Shown: positions 1 to 6,368 of the stretch, in pieces
Layout of the letters: each line of letters opens with the position of its first letter
Position numbering within the stretch: position 1 is the first letter of the stretch
NCBI GenBank assembly: GCA_041797745.1
Contig: JBHBZU010000004.1
Location: 1 to 18,088 of the forward strand
Direction of reading: 5' to 3'
Length of the DNA: 18,088 nucleotides
From: UBA3871 sp041797745
Lineage (GTDB): Bacteria; Bacillota; Clostridia; Peptostreptococcales; Anaerovoracaceae
The notes under the pieces: model-generated
Database searches by the model: none
Told to the model about the DNA's origin: nothing
What the model saw: the letters and a program-made list of their open reading frames with translations, nothing else
Position numbers and translations under genes: made by a program

Positions 1-732
1 ACTTAAGAGCTTAGTAAAAAGCTCTTTTTGTCGCTGCTCATTGTATCTAACGGTCGGGCAGGAAATGCTGATAGCCGCAAAGGGCTCACCATCTGCATTA
101 AATATGGGTGCGCCAAAAGCAATGAGTCCGATTTCAAACTCTTCATGGTCTATGGCTATGCCCATGGTTTCCACTTCTTTCAGTTTTTCCATCAGGCTTT
201 CCCTGCTTATAGCTGTATTATGTGTATATGCCACCAGGTTTGTTTCATTGATAACCTCGTCCTGTGCCTGTGGAGAAAGCTGTGCCATAATAGCCTTTCC
301 CATTCCCGTACAATGCATTGGAATGCTCTTTCCCGTGGTTGTGGCTACCTGAATGCCTGTTTCATTTTGAGCTCTGTCAATATATACAACGGAATTTCCT
401 ACGCGTATTCCAAGATTAACGGTTTCACCGGTAATTTGAGCAATCTGTCTGATATATGGGCGACCGATAAGACCGAGTTCATTCTTTTGAATAACATTTC
501 TGCCTAAAGTATAGAATTTCATGCTGTTGGCATATTTCTTGGTCTTCGGATTCTGTGTCACAAAACCGCAGTCCTTTATGGTACTGATAATTCTATGTAC
601 CGTTGTTTTGTCCATTTCCAACATATTGGAAAGTTCACTTATGCTAAGTTCCTCTGCCTTGTCCAAGGCCTCTATAATATGAAAAGCCTTAGTTACAGAC
701 TTTACGTTGTTTGAATTATTACTTTCTGCCAT
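1..732 (-). CDS. IclR-family transcriptional regulator (3' end cut by window edge)
   Basis: This is a DNA-binding regulator with an N-terminal winged helix-turn-helix and a C-terminal IclR effector domain; such proteins usually control catabolic or transport genes in response to a small carboxylate. The open frame runs to base 1 without a stop. The 244 visible residues are nearly a full IclR protein (usually 250-260). The HTH is at about residues 10-65 (VKSVTKAFHIIEALDK, then MDKTTVHRIISTIKDCGF). The effector domain follows, with the typical CTGMGKAIMAQL stretch and a late GAPIFNADGEPFAAISIS segment. I chose the ATG at 732 because GAGGA lies 5 nt upstream; the in-frame ATG at 747 has no Shine-Dalgarno and lies inside a palindrome. 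It has its own promoter (784-812). The inducer and targets are not visible. Confidence 0.93.
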   Translation of the reverse strand, partial: MAESNNSNNVKSVTKAFHIIEALDKAEELSISELSNMLEMDKTTVHRIISTIKDCGFVTQNPKTKKYANSMKFYTLGRNVIQKNELGLIGRPYIRQIAQITGETVNLGIRVGNSVVYIDRAQNETGIQVATTTGKSIPMHCTGMGKAIMAQLSPQAQDEVINETNLVAYTHNTAISRESLMEKLKEVETMGIAIDHEEFEIGLIAFGAPIFNADGEPFAAISISCPTVRYNEQRQKELFTKLLS

Positions 733-744
733 TTCTATCCTCGT

Positions 745-763
745 CATTTCACATTGTGATATG
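745..763. promoter_or_regulatory. 19-bp palindrome at iclR start, candidate operator
   Basis: On the minus strand CATATCACAATGTGAAATG is an inverted repeat in which 8 of 9 arm positions match (CAT-n-TCACA-n-TGTGA-n-ATG). It lies about 14-32 nt downstream of the predicted iclR transcription start, just before the start codon. IclR proteins commonly repress their own genes through palindromes near the promoter, so an autoregulatory operator is the natural reading. That role is inferred; the symmetry is seen. Confidence 0.5.
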
Positions 764-783
764 ATGTTTTGCTTTACGAAACG

Positions 784-812
784 ATTATACACTCTTAAAC
801 TACAAAATTCAA
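784..812 (-). promoter_or_regulatory. Sigma-A type promoter of the iclR gene
   Basis: On the minus strand there is a TTGAAT -35 box (812-807), a 17-bp spacer and a consensus TATAAT -10 box (789-784). The predicted start is near 777, leaving a leader of about 45 nt. It lies downstream of the terminator at 858-884, so iclR is transcribed independently of the RNA gene before it. Confidence 0.75.
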
Positions 813-857
813 GCAAAATCACCAATTAATCAATTCACAACATATCCCTTTGTAATT

Positions 858-884
858 AAAAAGAGCTTTACAAGTGCAAAGCTC
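858..884 (-). terminator. Intrinsic terminator of the structured RNA gene
   Basis: On the minus strand GAGCTTT (884-878) pairs with AAAGCTC (869-863) across an 8-nt loop that can tighten further, followed immediately by five T. It closes the RNA unit at 858-1076 and separates it from iclR. Confidence 0.8.
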
Positions 885-1076
885 CAGTTAATTGCATAAT
901 AACACCCGAATAACCGTCAGGCTTTAATTGACGCCCTATCATTTGATAGGTGGATTTCCTGCTACCAGCGTCTGTCTTCCTCTGCCAATGGAGGCCTGAC
1001 ATATTCTAAATAGACACGGAGTTCCAATGCGTAAGTGTAGGTTCAATTAAATAACCTTAACGAGATATTCAGGATT
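858..1076 (-). ncRNA. Independently transcribed structured RNA, possibly 6S RNA
   Basis: This roughly 219-nt stretch lies between yebC and iclR. It has its own promoter (1083-1111) and its own terminator (858-884). Visible nested pairings are 1050-1044 with 894-888 (TTAATTG/CAATTAA), 1000-994 with 922-916 (GTCAGGC/GCCTGAC), 972-968 with 934-930 (GACGC/GCGTC), and a perfect hairpin 950-945/940-935 with a 4-nt loop. Together they form a long rod with a large asymmetric internal bubble (1043-1001 facing 915-895). The length, closing stem, central bubble and irregular terminal stem resemble 6S RNA, which mimics an open promoter and binds sigma-A RNA polymerase. I recognise the architecture, not the sequence, so another sRNA is possible. 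No convincing ORF is seen in it. Confidence 0.6.
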
Positions 1077-1082
1077 AGCTTT

Positions 1083-1111
1083 ATTTTACTACTCTTCTTC
1101 CCAAAGGTCAA
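1083..1111 (-). promoter_or_regulatory. Promoter of the structured RNA, inside the yebC 3' end
   Basis: On the minus strand there is a TTGACC -35 box (1111-1106), a 17-bp spacer and a TAAAAT -10 box (1088-1083); each hexamer is one base from consensus. The -35 box and most of the spacer overlap the last codons of yebC. The predicted start is near 1076. Confidence 0.65.
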
Positions 1112-1820
1112 TACCACAGTTTGTGTGGACTTTCTGAACATCATCGTTATCTTCAAGCGCGTCAATCATCTTACGAAGCTGTTTAATAACGGCGTTATCA
1201 GTTGGGTTTGATTCCATAGACGGAACATATTCGATATCGGATTCAGCCATTTCATATCCTGCCTTTGTTAAGGCTTCATGAACCTCTGTATAAACTGCCG
1301 GTTCGCAAGTAATTTCATAGAAATCCTCTCCTGTAACCATATCGTCAGCTCCTGCTTCAAGCATATCTTCCATCAATTTATCTTCATTAACGGAATCCGA
1401 TTTTTCGATAATCAGAACTCCCTTACGTGAGAACATATAGGATACGCAACCAGGTGCACCGAGATTTCCGCCAAACTTATCAAAAGTGGAACGAACAGAT
1501 GCAGTTGTTCTGTTTCTGTTATCTGTAAGAGCGTCAACAATTACAGCTACTCCACCTGCGCCATAACCCTCAAAGCTGAGTTCTTCGTAGGTTTCGCCGC
1601 CGAGTTCGCCTGTTCCTTTCTGAATAGCTCTCTTAATGTTATCGTTAGGAACGCCGACTCCCTTAGCTTTTTCAATAGCTACACGAAGAGCTGCGTTGTA
1701 TTCCGGATCTCCGCCGCCTTTAGCTGCTACCGTAATAGCTCTTGCGTATTTTGTGAAAACGGCTGCACGTTTAGAGTCCTGTGCCGCCTTACGTCCTGCG
1801 ATTGTACCGTGTCTTCCCAT
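1089..1820 (-). CDS. yebC: YebC/PmpR-family protein (translation factor or regulator)
   Basis: This is a YebC/PmpR/TACO1 family protein of 243 residues, the usual length. Family members were long annotated as DNA-binding regulators, and more recent work assigns several of them to relief of ribosome stalling at proline-rich stretches; the sequence alone cannot say which applies. Diagnostic segments are the N-terminal MGRHGTIAGRKAAQDSKRAA, TKYARAITVAAKGGGDP, the FEGYGAGGVAVIVDALTDNRNRT core at about 84-106, and FGGNLGAPGCVSYMF at about 116-130. The ATG at 1820 has a GGGAGG ribosome binding site 7 nt upstream. It has its own promoter (1875-1903), so it is probably not strictly dependent on the large gene upstream. 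The stop codon overlaps the promoter of the following RNA gene. Confidence 0.96.
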   Translation of the reverse strand: MGRHGTIAGRKAAQDSKRAAVFTKYARAITVAAKGGGDPEYNAALRVAIEKAKGVGVPNDNIKRAIQKGTGELGGETYEELSFEGYGAGGVAVIVDALTDNRNRTTASVRSTFDKFGGNLGAPGCVSYMFSRKGVLIIEKSDSVNEDKLMEDMLEAGADDMVTGEDFYEITCEPAVYTEVHEALTKAGYEMAESDIEYVPSMESNPTDNAVIKQLRKMIDALEDNDDVQKVHTNCGIDLWEEE

Positions 1821-1846
1821 GGAGACACCTCCCTTTTCTATATATT

Positions 1847-1859
1847 TACTAATTTAGTA
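1847..1859. promoter_or_regulatory. TACTAA-n-TTAGTA palindrome in the yebC leader
   Basis: TACTAAATTAGTA (minus strand) is a perfect 6+1+6 inverted repeat about 10-22 nt downstream of the predicted yebC transcription start. A closely related palindrome lies upstream of the activase promoter at 6222-6234. It could be an operator, but it is AT-rich and may be chance. Confidence 0.25.
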
Positions 1860-1874
1860 CACAATAACGGCAAT

Positions 1875-1903
1875 ATTATACTACATTGCAGTAGCAAATA
1901 CAA
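1875..1903 (-). promoter_or_regulatory. Sigma-A type promoter of yebC
   Basis: On the minus strand there is a TTGTAT -35 box (1903-1898), a 17-bp spacer and a consensus TATAAT -10 box (1880-1875), in the short gap after the activase gene. The start is near 1868, giving a leader of about 47 nt. Confidence 0.7.
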
Positions 1904-1909
1904 GAAAAG

Positions 1910-4900
1910 TTACACATTCTCTTCCAAATTCTTGTAGGCGGTAGACATCATCAGCTTTATTCTGTTAAGCTGATTTACATCTGAAGCGCCGGGGTCATAA
2001 TCCACGGCTACAATATTGGCATAAGGATTTCTCTTGCGCAAAGCCTTAAGCATTCCCTTGCCTGTAACATGATTAGGCAGGCAGGCAAAAGGCTGTAAGC
2101 AGGCAATATTCTCTACTCCATTGTCTATCAATTCCACCATCTCTCCCGTAAGAAGCCAACCCTCTCCGCATTGGTTGCCAAGAGAAGTTACTTTTTCCGC
2201 ATTGGCTGCTATCTCTGAAATAGTGGATGGATGGAAGAACTTGCTTCCTTTAAGTGCTGCTCTGTAAGGCTTTCTGAAAAATTCCACTATATTTAAGAAC
2301 AGCTGGTTAATAATCATGGTCTTACGGTCGCCGGAAAGATTTTCGTAGTTATATTTTTTGCTGTAAAAGCCGTAATTAAAGAAATCCATGAGATCGAGAA
2401 CGACTGCTTCTCCACCCTCACTTTCTATAATTCCCACAAGGTCGTTGTTGGCAGTCGGATGATATTTTACCAAAATTTCTCCTACGATACCTACCTTTGG
2501 CTTCTTTAAATCTTCTCTTAAAGGCAGGAGGCTGAATCTTTTTACGATTTCCTTTAAGAGCGCTTTATACTCGCCCCATTTAGCCTTTTCTAAAGCTTTT
2601 TCAGCCTTGAGGCTAAGTTCTTCATAAAGGGCATTTGCCGAGCCCTCTTTAAGCTCATAAGGTCTTGTGGCATATAGAACTTTCATGAATAAATCTCCGT
2701 ATACCAAAGACATCATAGCTCTTATGACAAATTTAGGAGTAAATTTTAAGCCGGGATTTTTCTCCAACCCTACAGTGTTAACGGAAACCACCGGAATTTG
2801 ACTCATATTTAAGTCTATGAGCGCTTTTCTAAGCAAAGAAACATAATTGGACGCTCTGCACTGTCCCCCCGTCTGAGACATAAATACAGCGGTTCTGTCA
2901 AGGTCATATTTACCTGATTTTAAAGCGCTTATAATCTGACCCAGTGAAACAATGGTTGGATAGCAGGCATCATTGTTAATATATTTTAATCCCTCATCCA
3001 CTGCGTTCTTATCCACAGGCGGAAGAAGCACCACATTAAAATTGCTGTATTTAAGAGCAGGCTCAAGAAGTCTGAAATGAATTGGAGACATCTGCGGAAT
3101 TAAGAGAGTATAGTCAGCTTTCATCTTTTTAGTAAAGATTACCCTTTCAAATGAAGAGTCATCCTCCATATGTTTAATTCCGTTCTTGGCACGCTCGCCC
3201 ATGGCAGCACAAAGGGATCTGATACGAATCTTGGCAGCACCTAAATTACTTCCCTCATCTATTTTCAACACGGTATAAAGCTTATTATGTTTTTCGCAAA
3301 TTTCCATTACCTGATCGGTAGTTACCGCATCGAGCCCGCAACCAAAGGAATTTAACTGAATTAATTCAATATCGTCCTGATTACCCACAAAGGTGGCTGC
3401 TTTATAAAGTCTTGAATGATATGTCCACTGATCAAGAACTCTGATAGGTCTGTTAATTTCAGACATACCTGCCACGGAATCTTCAGTTAAAACCACCATG
3501 TCATAGGATGTTATAATTCTGTCAATGCCATGGTTTATTTCAGGGTCAAGATGGTATGGACGTCCTGAAAGCACTATACATTTCTTGTTGTGAGCTCTTG
3601 CAAAGGCAATGGCGTCTTTCGCCTTGTTTCTTATTTCTTCGTGAAATTCCAAGTCTTCCTTTCGTGCCATCTCAATGGCTACCTGTATCTGACTCTTGGA
3701 AATACCGAAATCCTTAAATATTTTATATAATTCTCTTCCCAGTTTTGTATCATTATCGTATGGCAGGAAAGGATGAATGAAGCATACATCATTTTCCGCC
3801 AGTAAATCATCCATATTATGAGCAATTACTTCAGGATAAGTAGCTACTATCGGACAATTATAATGATTTACCGCAGTCGTATCCTCTTCTCTTTCATAGT
3901 TAATGCTTGGATAGAATATATACTTGATACCCGACTTTATAAGAGATTTTATATGACCATGCACCAGCTTTGCAGGATAGCAGGCTGTATCAGATGGAAT
4001 GGTATCCATGCCGCATTCATAAATTTTCTTGCTGGACATAGGTGAAAGTACTACCCTGAAACGAAGCTGAGTAAGCAAGGTGAACCAGAAAGGATAGTTT
4101 TCATACATATTCAAAACTCTTGGAATACCTATTGTGGCAAAGGCCTTTTCTTCTGCTAAAGGTTCATAGCTAAAGAGCCTTTGGTATTTATAGCTGTAAA
4201 GGTTAGGAATCAGACTGTTATGGTTAACAGTCTTCCCTTCTCCTTTTTCACATCTGTTACCGGTGATAAACATAGAACCATCATTGAACTTGTTTATAGT
4301 AAGCATGCAGTTGTTTTCACAACCTTTACATCTTGAGTGAGAATTTTTCACCTCAAAGTCACCGATAGCTTCAGCTTTAAGGATTTTAGACACCTTTCCA
4401 TCATCATTTGCCAAAGCAATGAGAGCCGCACCGTAGGCACCCATAATTCCTGAAATATCAGGTCTTACAACATTACGCCCTAAGATTCTTTCCAAAGAAC
4501 GTAAAATCGCGTCATTTAAGAAAGTTCCGCCTTGAACCACTACCTTTTCACCGGTTTCTTCTGCATTTCTAAGTTTTATAACCTTATATAGAGCGTTTTT
4601 TATAACAGAATAAGACAGTCCCGCAGAGATGTCGCCGATAGTAGCGCCCTCCTTTTGAGCCTGTTTTACTCTTGAATTCATAAATACCGTACATCTGGTG
4701 CCTAAATCCACAGGGTTTTTAGCAAAGAGCGCTTCCTTTGCAAAGTCAGGAACCTGCATATTTACACTTTTTGCATAGGTTTCTATAAAGGAGCCGCAGC
4801 CGGAAGAACAGGCTTCATTTAACATTATATTATAAATAGCCCCATCCTTTATCTTCATGCACTTCATATCCTGACCGCCAATGTCAAGTATGAAATCTAC

Positions 4901-6148
4901 CCCCGGAAGAAACTCCTCTGCCGCCTTATAATGCGCCATGGTTTCGATTTCGCCATAATCAGCCTTTATGGCAGACTTAATAAGCCCCTCTCCGTAGCCT
5001 GTAACCGTACTCTTTTGGATATATGAATCCTTTGGGAGAACCGAATATAAATCTTTAAGCATGGTTAAGGTAGCTTCTATCGGATTTCCGTCATTATTTC
5101 TGTAAAAGGAATACAGTAAATTTTTATTTTCATCAATAAGAGCCGCTTTGGTGGTGGTAGAACCTGCGTCAATACCAAGATATACCCTGCCGTGAACATT
5201 CTTTATATCAGCTCTTGTAATTTTGTTATGATTGTGTCTTGATTTAAAATTGTCGTAATCTTTTTCTGTAGCAAATAAAGGTTCAAGATATTTAGTATCT
5301 GAAAGAGTTTCAGAAGAGGCATTTGCAATTTTTTCTAAAAGTCTGTCTATGGAATTTTCCTCATATTTAGTGGAAAGCATTGCCGCGCCAATGGCTACGA
5401 AATACTGTGAATTACTTGGAAAAATAATTTCATCATCCTTAAGCTCTAAAGTTTCAATAAATCTTTTTCTTAATTCCGATAAAAATGACAAGGGTCCTCC
5501 GAGGAATGCCACCTTTCCTTTTATGGCTCTTCCGCAGGCAAGACCTGAAATAGTCTGATTTACTACCGCTTGAAATATTGATACTGCAAGATCGGATATG
5601 GTCGCTCCCTCATTAATTAGAGGCTGAATATCGGTTTTCGCAAAAACACCACATCTTGCGGCTATTGGATAAATAATTTTATAATCCTTTGCAGCTTCAT
5701 TTAAGCCTGTGGCATCCGTGTTTAACAGTACGGCCATCTGGTCAATAAAAGCACCGGTACCGCCGGCGCAAGTACCGTTCATTCTTTGCTCGATAGTAGT
5801 ATCATAAAATGTAATTTTTGCGTCTTCGCCACCAAGCTCAATAACTACATCAGTTTGCGGAATAATTTTTTCTACTGCTTTAGAACAAGTTATTACTTCC
5901 TGCTCGAAATGTACATCTAACAGGTTTGACAAAGAAAGTCCGCCTGAACCTGTTATACATACATTTATTTTTTCCAGACTGATTCCCTGTCTTAAAAGTT
6001 CATCTTTCATTTCCGAAAGAAGTTCTTCCACTTTAGAAAAAACACTGGACATGTGTCTTTCGTATCTTGAATAGATAATTTCATCCGCTTCGCCAAGCAA
6101 AACTAATTTTACTGTAGTTGAGCCTACATCAATTCCCAATCTTTTCAA
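1910..6148 (-). CDS. Giant acyl-CoA dehydratase activase-type protein, two ATPase domains plus dehydratase-like modules
   Basis: This is a 1412-residue BadF/BadG/BcrA/HgdC-family protein. Small relatives use ATP to drive one electron from a [4Fe-4S] cluster into 2-hydroxyacyl-CoA dehydratases or benzoyl-CoA reductase; the biochemical role of this long form is not known to me. ATPase domain 1 (about 2-270) has GIDVGSTT, ELGGEDAK and NGTCAGGTGAF. Domain 2 (about 322-580) has GIDAGSTTTK, DIGGQDMK and NEACSSGCGSF. Each keeps a cysteine pair 39 residues apart (C127/C166 and C447/C486), the spacing of HgdC cluster ligands. A four-cysteine patch follows (C607, C610, C614, C633), then a DUF2229-like region from about 673 and dehydratase-subunit-like regions to the end with cysteines in conserved-looking motifs (ACYP, GGQCRAS, NQCGEGW, ACLQPFACLPNH). 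I chose the TTG at 6148 because GAGG lies 6 nt upstream and it starts right at the domain. An upstream TTG at 6160 overlaps that site. Confidence 0.9.
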   Translation of the reverse strand: MKRLGIDVGSTTVKLVLLGEADEIIYSRYERHMSSVFSKVEELLSEMKDELLRQGISLEKINVCITGSGGLSLSNLLDVHFEQEVITCSKAVEKIIPQTDVVIELGGEDAKITFYDTTIEQRMNGTCAGGTGAFIDQMAVLLNTDATGLNEAAKDYKIIYPIAARCGVFAKTDIQPLINEGATISDLAVSIFQAVVNQTISGLACGRAIKGKVAFLGGPLSFLSELRKRFIETLELKDDEIIFPSNSQYFVAIGAAMLSTKYEENSIDRLLEKIANASSETLSDTKYLEPLFATEKDYDNFKSRHNHNKITRADIKNVHGRVYLGIDAGSTTTKAALIDENKNLLYSFYRNNDGNPIEATLTMLKDLYSVLPKDSYIQKSTVTGYGEGLIKSAIKADYGEIETMAHYKAAEEFLPGVDFILDIGGQDMKCMKIKDGAIYNIMLNEACSSGCGSFIETYAKSVNMQVPDFAKEALFAKNPVDLGTRCTVFMNSRVKQAQKEGATIGDISAGLSYSVIKNALYKVIKLRNAEETGEKVVVQGGTFLNDAILRSLERILGRNVVRPDISGIMGAYGAALIALANDDGKVSKILKAEAIGDFEVKNSHSRCKGCENNCMLTINKFNDGSMFITGNRCEKGEGKTVNHNSLIPNLYSYKYQRLFSYEPLAEEKAFATIGIPRVLNMYENYPFWFTLLTQLRFRVVLSPMSSKKIYECGMDTIPSDTACYPAKLVHGHIKSLIKSGIKYIFYPSINYEREEDTTAVNHYNCPIVATYPEVIAHNMDDLLAENDVCFIHPFLPYDNDTKLGRELYKIFKDFGISKSQIQVAIEMARKEDLEFHEEIRNKAKDAIAFARAHNKKCIVLSGRPYHLDPEINHGIDRIITSYDMVVLTEDSVAGMSEINRPIRVLDQWTYHSRLYKAATFVGNQDDIELIQLNSFGCGLDAVTTDQVMEICEKHNKLYTVLKIDEGSNLGAAKIRIRSLCAAMGERAKNGIKHMEDDSSFERVIFTKKMKADYTLLIPQMSPIHFRLLEPALKYSNFNVVLLPPVDKNAVDEGLKYINNDACYPTIVSLGQIISALKSGKYDLDRTAVFMSQTGGQCRASNYVSLLRKALIDLNMSQIPVVSVNTVGLEKNPGLKFTPKFVIRAMMSLVYGDLFMKVLYATRPYELKEGSANALYEELSLKAEKALEKAKWGEYKALLKEIVKRFSLLPLREDLKKPKVGIVGEILVKYHPTANNDLVGIIESEGGEAVVLDLMDFFNYGFYSKKYNYENLSGDRKTMIINQLFLNIVEFFRKPYRAALKGSKFFHPSTISEIAANAEKVTSLGNQCGEGWLLTGEMVELIDNGVENIACLQPFACLPNHVTGKGMLKALRKRNPYANIVAVDYDPGASDVNQLNRIKLMMSTAYKNLEENV

Positions 6149-6154
6149 AAAACA

Positions 6155-6158
6155 CCTC
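6155..6158 (-). promoter_or_regulatory. Ribosome binding site setting the TTG start of the activase gene
   Basis: GAGG on the minus strand is followed by a 6-nt spacer and TTG at 6148. No ATG is available near the domain boundary, so the gene most likely uses this weak TTG start codon. Confidence 0.7.
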
Positions 6159-6183
6159 AAAAAATATTAGTTTAATCCCCGTC

Positions 6184-6192
6184 ATTATAGCA
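6184..6192 (-). promoter_or_regulatory. Extended -10 promoter of the activase gene
   Basis: TGCTATAAT on the minus strand is a consensus extended -10 element (TGn-TATAAT). At 17-bp spacing the -35 position reads CTAGTA, which is poor and suggests dependence on the extended element or an activator. The start is near 6177, with a leader of about 29 nt. Confidence 0.65.
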
Positions 6193-6221
6193 CAAAATGT
6201 TGCAATTACTAGGTTTTTCTG

Positions 6222-6234
6222 ACTAAACTTTAGT
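6222..6234. promoter_or_regulatory. ACTAAA-n-TTTAGT palindrome upstream of the activase promoter
   Basis: This is a perfect 6+1+6 inverted repeat centred about 51 bp upstream of the predicted transcription start, a position typical for activator sites. The promoter it precedes has a poor -35 box. It resembles the palindrome in the yebC leader (1847-1859). The function is inferred. Confidence 0.3.
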
Positions 6235-6320
6235 ATATTTCGATATTAAAAGAAGATAAAAACATATTTAAACTTTAAAGCCCTTATAAACGCTCTTACT
6301 ACATAAAATTTTACATAAAA

Positions 6321-6344
6321 AAAGGACGCTTTAAAGCGTCCTTT
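6321..6344 (-). terminator. Intrinsic terminator of the atoE-type transporter gene
   Basis: This is a perfect 24-bp palindrome: AAAGGACGC pairs with GCGTCCTTT around a TTTAAA centre, and the T run continues on the minus strand. It lies 25 bp past the stop codon of the transporter gene and insulates the activase promoter. Confidence 0.9.
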
Positions 6345-6368
6345 GATTTTAATTTTGGAATCAGATTT

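Noticed and set aside
28..507. Plus-strand open frames of 159 and 103 residues
   Set aside because: They are antisense to the iclR gene, whose minus-strand translation is a clear family match; the plus-strand products resemble nothing.
858..1088. The structured RNA as a riboswitch or T-box leader of iclR
   Set aside because: A strong separate promoter for iclR (784-812) lies after the terminator, and none of the conserved T-box or known riboswitch core motifs is visible. An attenuator role is not excluded but is less likely than a stand-alone RNA.
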